Below are positions 9,217 to 20,960 of a DNA stretch of 64,000 nt, piece by piece. The notes under the pieces are model-generated. The model saw nothing but the letters and a program-made list of their open reading frames with translations. It had not been told where the DNA came from and did no database searches. The stretch is taken from contig VZSE01012476.1 of NCBI GenBank assembly GCA_013398275.1, positions 806,001-870,000 on the forward strand, read 5' to 3'. How positions within the stretch are numbered: position 1 is the first letter of the stretch; every line of letters begins with the position of its first letter. Origin of the DNA: Promerops cafer (lineage: Eukaryota > Chordata > Aves > Passeriformes > Nectariniidae). Made by a program: the position numbers and the translations under genes.

Positions 9217-12200
9217 TCATTTATCACGAACAATTTTTTTTTCTTCAAATATTAAGAAAATACTAACTTATTTTCTGTAGAAACAAAGGTGTAAGCACAG
9301 AAGGCAACATAAAAGTTAAGTGTGGTGAGAGCTCTGAGCTGATGTGGTTGATTATGTGCTAGGGCATTAAAATGCTGGAATCAGTGTTCATAGTTTGAAA
9401 ACCTAAGCGTACAACTGCACCTCATTCTGAGCCAAAATCTTTTAAAATTACTTCCTAGAAAGGTGTGAGAAAGGTGTAGTTCTTGTTGAGAACAAGTGAG
9501 ATGTGTCAGGATGGTTTGTGGGTGACCATCCTGTGAGCTCTAGACTTTCTGAAAAAAAGTATATATAGAGCTACACAAATGTCTTTTGGCAACAGATCTC
9601 TAAATATCTCTTTATTTTGGGGGTACCTGTACTCGCAATCATTAAGGAATTATCTCTCTGGGCACTTCAGTGTATCACAGTTTATAAGTGCAATTTTCAT
9701 AAACGATAAGCCCACCAAAACAATTATTTCAAAATTAAATTCTGGCTTCTGGCAGAAATTTGCCTTTCTCTGATTTTCATATCCAAGTGTGAAGGATTTT
9801 GATATATTCCTATTCATATATGTAAATCCATACGTTTTTTGTAAGTGTACATAGAGAGATGTATCTCACGCCTGCTGGTGTCTGTGGATATGTGGACCAC
9901 TCACAGCAAGTGACAGAGGTTAGCTAAGAGTGGGCCTTGGGCTGTGTGGTTCCTGATCAGTTCAAGAGACTGTTTCAGTGCTTAACACTTGGTCTGGATG
10001 CCTGCCTGCAGTGTCTGCATTCCCTTGTGCTGAGAATCAGAAATCTTTACTACCCCATTAGTCCACACACTTCTGGGGGGATGATCGTTCCCGCTGCGAA
10101 GAGACAGCAGGACAGAGCTCTCTGCAGATTTTACACCTCTGTCCTCGCAGAGTGGAAATGTGGACCTACTCCTTCCTCTGGAAGATGTTAACTCCTTCAC
10201 CCAAGGCTTAGAAGAAGCAGACTGGTAGTCGTCACCCCTTTGAAGAGAAGAGGGAATAATTGGCATGTTTAGAAGGATGATGGGAAGGCGCTGGTGTTTG
10301 CATAGCTGTTTTTCATGGCTGCTTCTTCGGTTTCATTGGTAAGTCTGGGGAAAGGCAGAGACTGAATTCCATTCCCACTTGTGTTGGCAGTGTGAAGATG
10401 GTCAGTCCTTTGAGCTTCTGGGGAAACAACAATCCCAGTGCATTTTGGCCTATCTGGCTGACCAGGTGTGCAAGCAGCCAGGCAGACAGGACACACAGAA
10501 CTCTGTCACAGCCTTTCCTCAAATGTTTGTTACCCCCATCACATCACGGGGTGTGACAGGACTCATTTGACTTGAAGGCTCTAGTGAAAAATCCCTATCA
10601 GGTTAGAAACACAGCAGGCAGTACTGATGCACTGTGCAGAGGAATGCAAAATAGCAGTGCTGGTTTATGGCTGTGTTCACAGCAGATGAATGACATAAAA
10701 GCTTTGCCCCAAGGTCAAATCAATATATACCCCTAATAATTTAAAATGTACAAATGTGCAGTATGAATACCTACATGTGAGAAATAATTGCATTGCCTGT
10801 CCTGTTGGAGTTTGAGATTGGCATGTGTATTTTGTCTCTGAAGTTACAGAAGTTCTTTTTCCTATGCTAACTTCTCAAGGGAAAAAAATCTCTTAGGCAA
10901 GTCAGAGTATCTTCTGACTGCTTCTCAATCTTCATTGTATTTATTCTCACAAAATACGCTAAGAAGTTAAAAGATACTGCATTGGAAAATGAGATCCACA
11001 GTGGGTAGGGCTCAGATTTTTAAGCAAATTTAGATTTTTTCTTTTTAATTTGCATCCACTCCGTGAAAATGAGCCATGGAAGTAAATACATCATAGTTTT
11101 TAATGTGTAGTTACAGTCCCACAGGAAATCTGTGATGGACTAGGTACTTGGCTAACATCCCCTGCTGGTGAAAAGCACAGGCCTCTGCTCACCAAACTTG
11201 TACATGGATCTCAACCCTACTGTTGACTGATAAATAGAAGAGCTTTTGTGGAAAGTGATCTATGTAAGGAAGAGAATGCATTCTGAATTCTGACTACTTT
11301 GGGTTAGGTTTATTTGAGACCTTGGTTTCCCTAAATACAAAATTTCAATGCTTTATGCTGTAGCATCTTGATTTCCCAGCCACTTGGGTTTTAGAGAGGA
11401 ATTCACATGCATGTTTAACATCTCCAAAACCATACTGGGTTTCCTGAACGAATATGGTCCATGGTGTGGACCTGAAGTGTCTGAGTGTGTCCTCATCAGA
11501 GGATACGTAATTTATCCTGAGTTGTCAGTCCACCTTTCTGGCCTTCTCCAGCTTTACTGAGATGATAAAGTATGCATTGATTGTGAAAGAAAAAACAAAT
11601 TCCAAGTTTAACTTCATGTCAGATTTTGCTCAGGTTGCTCCAGTATGAATATAGTTTCTCAAAAATTCCTTAGCCTGGTGGGAAAGTTCATTGTCTGAAA
11701 TGTGAAAAAGCTTGTTTCAAGTCCCTTCTCCAAGTTTGGCAGAGCAAGGGGCTGGGTTTAAAACTGTTCACACTCTGAAATCATTTGTGAATATATTTCC
11801 TGTAGTTTTGTACAGGGCAGGGCTTTCTCTGGTTGCTGAGTGAAAGTGATCTTTGGGAAGGCAGTTGTTTTATGTGTGACTTCTTGGAGGCTCTGGAGTC
11901 ATCAGAAGTTAAAATAAAAAATAGAAAAAATGCTTTTAACAAACTCCATCCCAAACTTCTGTTTCTGGGAAGGCAGCACTCTGGCCCTGGGAGCTGGTGC
12001 TTGCCAGAAAACCCTTTGTAACCTCCTGTCTCGGTCAGACCTCAGGCTCATCCCTGACCTCACTGGTCTGGCTTTGGTAGGGCTGAAAATAATTCAGTTT
12101 ATGAATCTAGTCATTGAAAATATTATTAAAGAAACTAAAGATCACAATAAGCTGAGGGCACTGCTGATAATATTCTTGGTAAGTGAAATATAATTATGGT

Positions 12201-15200
12201 GGGTGGCACAGCAGATTGCCCCAGTAAGGGCTTGCATGTCAGTTGTTTTGAATGTGCCATTCTGTGCCTGCGACGTCAGGAGTGTTCCTCGAGAGTTTTA
12301 TGGGATGATACAATGGAGTTTGTATATTGGCAGAACTTAACTGGATCAAAAAGTAAAGATACTGCATTGCAAGCTGTGAATTAACAATTGCTGCAAACAG
12401 TTGGCTGAGGTTGCTGTCATTTTAAGGCAAATAAAGGAATAACAGCCTAATATGTGTGTTGCTAAAAGCCTTGTTTGGAAATTTGCCTGGATAGGATGTT
12501 TAAAAAAAGCCCATACAATCCCTATGTGCTTCTAAAAAATAATTTACAGCTTTAAAATTTTTATAGGGTGCAGTAACACAAATGTCATATCTCAGAATGT
12601 AATACCTGAAGAAATAAATTCCCTGCTCTCTTAACAGAAAGACAAAACCCCCATGCAGAAGTTCCTGGGCCCTGCCTTGTGCAGCCTGGGAGGTTGCAGG
12701 TGCATCAGTGAATTTAACTGGATAGGAAAAACAGAGTACTTCCTGTTTGATATGAAATGAAGTTGAAATGTACTAAAAATGGTAAGCAGCCCGTTCAAAA
12801 CTGCAGAGGAATTTACATATGTGTGTGATTTCAAGTAAATTAGTTTTACTCTGGCCAGCATTCAGTCAAGACAGCACAAAGACTACAAAGTTATCACTAA
12901 TCTTGTAACTATGGCAAATGTAAGAGAGACACCAACTGAAGTGTCCTCTGGATGTGTTTTTTTGTATCATCCTTAATCTGCTCACCTTTGATAGTTGGAA
13001 CCCAGTTAATTGCTTACTAGAAAGATTCTTCAAATAAAATATTTTCATGTAGCTTCACAAAAAAAGTAGATACGAGACTCAGGACTTCTGTTTTTTGAAA
13101 AAACAGATCTGTTTGCAGGAAAGACTGGTTTGAAAAAAATATTACAGTTGTCTTGGAAATGTAATTTCTTTGAAATTAGGAGGGAAAGGTATATTGTGGT
13201 TGCTGTCAGTCTGGTTTTCTGTGGATCTTCTATTTGGTACATTTTTGGGTTTATTTCTTCTCTTTGTATTTTAAAGGCCCTTTTATGGAGGCTGCCAGTG
13301 AGGGGTGCTGCGTGATCACCCCAGGGAGGATGGAGCTCCTGAATCTGTGTCCTGCTGCCAGCCAAAAATTATGTTTAAGCATAAAAACAAACCCCCAAGC
13401 AAAGGAAAGCTGTGAAAGCCTCACTTTATAAAGTGAACATTAAAGGATTGTCAGGATTTTACTCCTCGAAGCAGCCAGAATGGAAATCCTCAGGCAGTTT
13501 GTGCTCCGTGAGAGTGGAGTGGCAGGAAGGATTCAGCAGCATGGGATGTAAAAAGCTGTCTGGCAGGGATGAGGTTTTCAGCATGAGCAACCCGGGGGCA
13601 GAGAGGAGAGCAGCTGGGGTGGATGTGGCATGATGGTCGGGAAAATCCTGACCTTCCCAAGGTGGGGAGTTTGATACAGTATGTTCTGTGCTTGGATGTG
13701 GAAAACTCTTGAGATTTTTCTGTCTCATCTTAGTTGTCAAACACACAAGAGATTATTTTGATTTAAATGCGTTTATCAGTGTATTTTATCGTTGCACATT
13801 TTTATTTTTTAATTCTAGACATAACAGCATATCCTTTCTCTTTCATCTTAGCTGCTTGCTCACTAAATCTGGTGAAGGTTCTCAGCCTTAAAGCTGAAAA
13901 TGTGCATTACCTAGGTTCAAAAGAATGCTCTTTGGTAATATACTCAGTGGTTTACATCCAAAAAATACCCTTCAAAGGAAAAACTGCGCAGCTCATGTCC
14001 CTGTCCTGCTGTGTTGACACTGGAGCTGGAAGGCACCTTGGCTCTGTCAGGCACCATGCAGATGCTCACTGCTTCCTGTGGTGTCTGAGGATGGGTTTGG
14101 AAGTAGATCAAAGTAGAGATTAAAAGTGCAGCTATAACCAGGTAAGACAACAGGAAACTCCCTATTTAAAAGAAAGAACTTCCATCTGAGATTTCTGATG
14201 TGACTTCTTTTGGTGTTGAAGTGGGTGATGTCTGATCCTCTTGAGGGTCAGTAGGACAAGAGTAGTTCTGTTGCAGCGAATATTAGAGAGAATGGAAGAA
14301 AAAAGTTCACCAGCTGAGATTCAGCAGTGGCAGGAGTAGTATTTTCTCTTTCTGTTAAAGGCAAGACGAGTCCTGGCTCCTACAGAGCCCTGAAGGGAAA
14401 GCTTTTTCTTCTCCTTTCTGAACAAAACCCAGTGAAATAAAACATGTAATTTCATTTCATTCTGCACAAACTGCTCCTCTGGACACAATGAAACATTTTG
14501 TTCTCTGGCAGGAGAGGGTCAGTGTGGTCTGAACACTCATTTGCTGTGTGAAGTTTATCCCTCAAACTGCCGGAGAGGATTTGTTCAGGGCTTGTGTATT
14601 AATGCCTTGGGCATCCTGATGACGCTCTGGGGTGAACAGGATCTGGGCTAGGCACCAAGGGATGCAGCTCGTGCCAGGTAGTCTGCAGGATGCCTGAGAC
14701 TCAGCCTTGCTTGGTGGCTGGAGGAACATCTTCAGAGCCTGATGGGACTGGTCCCGGTCCGTTTTCACTGGGAAAGAAATGAGGGCTGTCACTACCTCTT
14801 TGCACTTCAGACAAATGCCCCAATTGCTCAGCTGGTGGTAGCAGGGAACAGGCTGATTTTCAAAGGATGTTTTTACTTTGGGGCTAATTTTCAAAAAATC
14901 TGGGGATTAAACCTGAGCCTTTAGCAAAGAGAAAAATAATCTGTCTCTTTCTCTGTTAGTTCCCATTCCAGCATCAGCTTGTTTTTTCTTTCCATGCTTC
15001 TCTGTGATTTCTTTTGTAGGTCATAAGGGTCTTATCCCCTTGCCTTAGTGTCTGCAGCCTGCCAGGGAGCTGCTGGCAGCAGGGCTGATGCAGCTGTACA
15101 GTTTGCCCTGGAGGGACGGGCCTCTTCCCTGGGAACGCAGTGCAGGCTCGTGGTGATTAACTGCAAGCTTTTAGTTCATGTAATGCAAATCAGCATGGAC

Positions 15201-16467
15201 AAGAAGTAACATTTGCCATCCTTTTGCAAAAGTTTTGAACGTAAGAGCTTTCTGAGTCCTGCTTGGGAGGGTTTGCTCATTATTTATCAAATCACCCCTT
15301 TTTAGGCACTGCTGTGCAGTCTGTCACATCTGCAGGACCGTGTGCCATGGCACCCAAGGAAAGCAGCAGGAGGGAGGAAGCTCTGCCGTGCTGGTGGCAC
15401 CCTTCTGGGGGCACGTGGCTGCGATGGAGCTGCCTGTGGCCCCCTGCACCGTGGTTCTTAGCAAGGCAGAGGCTCTTGCCCGGGGGCAGGGAGGGATTTC
15501 TGCATCTTTCCCCGCAGACAAAGCTATCCCAGGATCGACTGTGCGGAAATTAAATGTGGATCTCAGTGTCCTTAAAACTGCAATGTGACCCCATGCTTTT
15601 AGTGCTGTGTAATTCCCACTGAGAAAAGCTCTTCCAGGCTCCTGTTTGGTCTCTTTCACACATGCACATGCTCATTCTTCCTCTCTTGCTTTGTTGGCAT
15701 ATATTAGCCCTTGCTTTCTGAGTGCCTCTTCCATGAAATGTCTCTGTGTTTGGTTATTTTCCTCAGGAATATTGGCATGCACCTTCTCCATGTTATTCTT
15801 ATCTTTTGACTGTGCAGGATTTGTAAACTTTTCAGGCCCCGTTGTATGATTTCTCTGTGCTCACTTGTGGCTGTAACGCTTCCTGGCTCCATATTGGCTC
15901 CAAATGCAGCACGCTATTTCCTATAAAGACTAATGAGAAGACATCAGCGTAACATCAGCTCGGATGAGTGCCAGGACACGTGCTCCCCACTCGACTGCTC
16001 CTCTGCTGTGTGCCCTGAAGGAATGAAGCAGTGACAACCGGCGGGTGCTTGTCTGACAGCCAGAGTGTGAGGCTGTGCCTTCTGCTGGTGAGCGTGGCAC
16101 GGCTGGCTCGGGCTGGGCCATCTGCATGCCGCTGGTGTGAAAAGCTGGATGAGCCCCAATGGACATATCCCTGAGGAATGGGGGCTCTCTAACCCCTCCT
16201 GACCCAGCCTGAAACCCAGATGCAATGGGTAGACAGCTCTGCTGGAGCTGTTGATACCAGAGAGAACTTCTAGCCTTTGCTGGTGCTTGGAGATTCCAGA
16301 CTTTCTGTATGGCAGTGTATTTATTTAGTGGCATGGCAGCAGCCCGGCCAGGGACACTTACCAAAAAGCCTCAGTGATTAAAACTTTAAAGTGGAAGAAG
16401 TTGTAGTATGGAGATGGGGGGATGAACTTGGGATTTAAACCTTCTTCCCTGCTCTTCCCTGGCTGAG

Positions 16468-16860
16468 GTCACTTGATTTGTTCAGCATAGAGAAGAGGAG
16501 ACTGAGGGGAGACCTCATAGCTTCCTGCAGCTTGTTCACAAGTGGAAGCAGAGGGGCAGGCATTGGTCTTTTCTCTCTGGTGACCAGTGACAGGACCTCA
16601 GGGAATGGCCTGAAGTTGTGTTAGGGGAGGCTTAGGTTGGATATTAGAAAAATAATGGTTCTTCACCCAGAGGGTGGTTGGGCACTGGAACAGACTCCCA
16701 GGGAAGTGGTCACAGCAGCAAGCCTGACAGAGTTCAAGAACTGGACAACACTTTCAAGCACACAGTGTCATTCTTGGGTTGTCCTGTGTGGGGCCAGGAA
16801 GTGGATTTGATGATTCCTATGGGTCTCTTCCTATGGGTCTCTTTTATGATTCTGTGATCC
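16468..16860 (+). mobile_element. CR1 LINE fragment, 3' end
   Basis: + strand CR1 running from the gttcagcatagagaagaggagactgagggg region through tggatattagaaaaataatggttcttcacc and actcccagggaagtggtcacagc to the tail tttatgattctgtgatcc. A 14-base unit (ttcctatgggtctc) is duplicated in tandem at 16814-16841, within the usual 'gatccttgtgggtcccttcc' stretch. Confidence 0.95.
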
Positions 16861-19213
16861 ACTTGGGCCCTGGGATCTCTGTTCATGTTTAGCTCTGAAA
16901 CAAGGACATTTCCCTGTGGCCAGGAGTGCTAGAAAATAATCTTTCTGGGCCTAATATGAGCACCTGTCAAAGACTCAATTTCTGTCATTTTGTAAGACAT
17001 GGGATAAGTATGGTAATTGCTGTCTCAGGGCTGGAGTTCCCTTTAGGCTTGCACAAAAATTGAGTAGGTGATAAGAGCCAGAGCTGTGGGCAATTTTACA
17101 TGGGTGAGTCTGTGCATACATATCCATTGCTTCAGAGGTAAAGCACTTTGCACTGGATGCATAAAATATGATAATTCTCCAAATGGTAGATTAGAGCAGG
17201 AAGAACACTTATTTAATATTTTTCTACCCTTATATTTTCACAAAAGCTGGGTAAAAACATTAGCAGCCAGGAGCTCTTTTGTCCTTGTTTCTGGTGGACG
17301 TGCTAGTCTGCTTTGTGTCTGTACAGGCTTCACAGATCCCATGGTCTTTGATAAGTGTTGGAGTTGCAGTAGCTTTGGGACTACAAGGGATGGAGGATAG
17401 AAATGTGCTGAACAGGAGGAAGGAAGAAGCCAATGGTGCAGAAGCAGAACACAGTGGGACCCACCAGCGGATGAAGAATAACCGTGGGCTCACTTACAGA
17501 CCTTGGGGCTCTGGGGCTGGCAGAGGGGTGCTCTCTGCACAGCCCCACTGCTGGCACTCGTGGCTCTGTGGTCACCAGTGTGTTGGCCGTGGCAGCCCCG
17601 TCGCCCTTGGGCCAGAGCTGCACCCTCCCTGGGCATCCCCCAGGTGGTGGAACAGCCCTGCCAGCCAATCCATTTTCCCCTCTGTGCCTCAGCTCCTGCT
17701 GAGCCCAGACTGAACCCAAGAAAAGCATGCAAAAGCATGGCGTGGCCTCAGCTGGGGTCAGGCACAGCAGTCGCAGAGGCTGACCTGAGCTAACATCTCT
17801 CTCTCTCTGTGTTTAAAAGACTTTATAAATATTTGGAAAAAGGAAAAGAGAAGGAGAAAATATGAATTTGGCAGACTTAAAAAACTGAACTGTACAGAAC
17901 TAGGTTGCAGAATGTATTAATTTAAAAACATAAAAAATACTTTAATAAACGCAAAGCAACATTGTAACTGATTAGCTTCTGAAAACCTGAGGTAAAAACT
18001 GAGTTATACTTATTAGGGTAAAATGGAGATTTAAGTGAAACATGAAAGAGATATGTTCTGACTAATATATTGGATTTGCTGTAATTTTATTAAGTCTGGG
18101 GCATGTCTGGCACCCTGCCTTCCTTCACTTTACTGCTGCATCATATGAGCACTTGATGCTGTCGGCAGAGGGAAAGGAGCAGGCACCAAGAGTGGATTTT
18201 CAAATGCATATTATCACAGTTTGGCCCAAGGAAAAGTGATGGCTTAAAGGAGCTAAAATCAAAGCTGCAGTCCTCTTAAAAACATCATTTTAGGGTCTCC
18301 TCAACTCACTTCTGGTTGTGCTCAAGCCACCAGAAAAGCCTGTACTGCCATGCTATCTCCCATACGATGACAGAGGGACTCGGTGAGAAAACAAAGAAAA
18401 AACTGTAATCGGCGTCGAGCCGTAATGAAACTAAATTTTGCCTTAACTGTGTTCAGTTCTTCTTCTGCTGCTGTCATATGCCAGAGGCTTTTGTTCCTAA
18501 TTGAAAATGATAGCTCCCCGGGTGCTGGGGAGGCATGTGGCAGCCTTTTATTGCCGTGTGGATTATGTGCCCGCTATATTTCACACACTGCCTGGAGAAA
18601 TGCGGCAGATTTTATTGATATGAGGGACCGTCCCTCATCATGTTTTTTTCTGTCTCCCTTGCATTCTTGGTGCAGCTCATTTCCAATTTTATTAACATCT
18701 GGGATGTGGTAGGAAGGCTTCAGTACAAAAATTAGCAGAGGCCTCAGAAAAAAAAAATCCCCAGTGCCTGGATTACAGAGATGCACACAAGTATAATTCT
18801 GATATTTCAGTAAAATATAACTGAGGGAAAAAAATTCCCCTGAATTTCTTTTGACCACAAAAGTTAAAGAAATCTAATTTGTCCTCAAAAAGGTTAGTTT
18901 AGTCTATCAAACCAAGGAGATTAATGAAAGTGCAAAAATGAATATAGTTTAGCAACTAAGCTTTAGAAAGCAAGATAAGGCTAATGACAAAATAAATCAC
19001 TTTATAACCATCTACCAAGAGTTGTTCATGACTAATGAGGTAGTGGGTGGGTGTCCCTTTCTGAGCTGCGGCCCTGCCCCAGCAAGGGTGGAGCAGCAGC
19101 TGCCTTGTCCCACCATCACCCAGCGAATTTGCATCCTTGCATCCTGCTGGGGCTGTGCTGAATAGGGGGGATGCAGTGCTGGGCATCATCAGCCACGGGC
19201 TGCAGGGCTGTGA

Positions 19214-19253
19214 GACCAGCCTGCACTGCTGCAGGACCAGCCTGCACTGCTGC
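19214..19253 (+). repeat. Two-copy 21-base tandem repeat
   Basis: The unit gaccagcctgcactgctgcag occurs at 19214 and again at 19235 (second copy matching for 19 bases). Related cagcctcaccagcactg follows. A minor local duplication. Confidence 0.8.
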
Positions 19254-20857
19254 CAGCCTCACCAGCACTGAAATCAGCAGGACATTTCAGTAGAGGGGTT
19301 CCAGAGTGCAGTTTCCTCTCCTCACTGCTGAGAAAAGCAGCACCATAAAAGCTTCTCTGCATCTGTGTGAACCTGAAGTAGTCGGTGAGAAAATTGGCTG
19401 ACCTGGGGAGCTCCTCCTCAAGCTACAGCCATGCCAGCAGTGGCCCTTGCCCACAGCCACCCTACAGCCCAGAGGGGGTTTGGATGCCCACATTTAGCAG
19501 TCCAAATTTTGGACTGAGCCCCCCAGGGATCACATGGTTCAGTAGCATGGCTGTGCCTGGGCTGGTGGGTGCCAGCAGGTTGGTGTCTGACCCAGCAGTG
19601 CCCAGGGGTCTCAAACACTGACCTCACCTAACCTGCACCCTGCTGCTGCTCGAGTTGGCACAGGGCGGGGATGACAGGGAAGGGGCCATATCATTGATAG
19701 ATGAGCCCCATCCCAGCACTCCTGGGGCTGGGCCAAAGTGCTGCAGGCTGTTTCATCCCTTCCTGCTTGTGCTGAACCTCAGGAGTTGCCTGGCAGTGCA
19801 GAAGGGGTGGTGGGAGATGCTGCCACACAAGCTGCTGGAGTATCCAGCCATGTCTAAGGTGGCTTTGCTTCAGGCACCATCCAGTATTGAGGCAGTGATG
19901 TGATTCTCCATATCCTTGGGACAACGTCCTGAGCTTCTGGTTCCCCTCCCTGCACAGTGTCTGACCCCCAGGATGGGGAATGTGGAGGCTGGAAGATGCC
20001 TCGAGGCACTCACTGGCTCTCTGCTTCATATAAATAACCAGACACTGCCAACCTGATCCTCCCCACCCCAGTTACTCTCCCTGGCTTTCTTGTGCTCCTC
20101 TCTCAGCTAATGAGTATTTATTTAGACAAAGCAAAGCAGTGCTTTTGACAAACTGTCTTGGGCAAAATCTAGCATTAATTTGGTATGAGTTTCTAGAGCA
20201 ATTTACTGTCCTATAGTCAGGGTAAATGGATGGAGGTACAATATGGCAAATGCTCTTCATATAAGGCCATGGGAAATGCTCAAGGATGCATTTTACTGTC
20301 TTTAAATCTGAATGAGCGCTGCTCTATTTAAGTAAGGGCTCTTCTGTGAGGACTGGAGAATTGAAGGAAGGAGGACTTCATTTTTTGCTTCAGTGTCCTT
20401 TTAAAGTACCTGTTTCAGAGTCCTTTGACATTAATAGAAAATTTGAGCATTGGATGATTTCTTAAATCCTATTGCTGCATCTCCAAACTGCTGGGAGGTC
20501 ATCAGAGGAAATTCAGAAACAGCCAGAATGGCCATGTCCTTCAGACAAGGGAGTCACAGCTCGGACCTCAGGGTGGTTTTCCTGAACTTCCTGGTGTTGC
20601 TTTACAGCTGACATCTGAAACTGTTCCAATGCACCCCATGCTCTAGTTGCAAACACAGGTCGCCCTGGACCAGCTTAAATGACATCAATCAAGATGGCAT
20701 GCAGCTCAGCAAGAATGCCTGGCTCTTTTCTGGTACTAAAGGAGTGATATGATATGCATGAAGAGATGTGTATGTAAATGCATATATACCTGTGTGTGGC
20801 TTATGTGTTATATATATGTATTTATCACAGTAGTGAAGGAAAAGTCTGTCATATGCT

Positions 20858-20960
20858 CACAGAATGTTCACAGAATAAGCTGAGTTGGAAGGGACCCATA
20901 AGGATCATTGAGTCCAACTCCAGGCCCTGCACAGGACACCCCAAGAGTCACACCCTGTGT
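20858..20960 (-). mobile_element. CR1 LINE 3' end fragment
   Basis: Reverse-oriented CR1 3' terminus: cacagaataagctgagttggaagggacccataaggatcattgagtccaactccaggccctgcacaggacaccccaagagtcacacc. Very clear match to the final bases of avian CR1. The following 100 bases (to about 21060) may continue the same element, but I cannot align them. Confidence 0.93.

Noticed and set aside
17279..17793. Cluster of overlapping open frames on both strands
   Set aside because: All frames are open at once in a GC-richer patch, with no domain, splice pattern or conservation evidence. It looks like composition, not a gene.
20760..20830. TG/TA-rich stretch as a microsatellite
   Set aside because: Alternating bases are present but no unit repeats cleanly enough to call.
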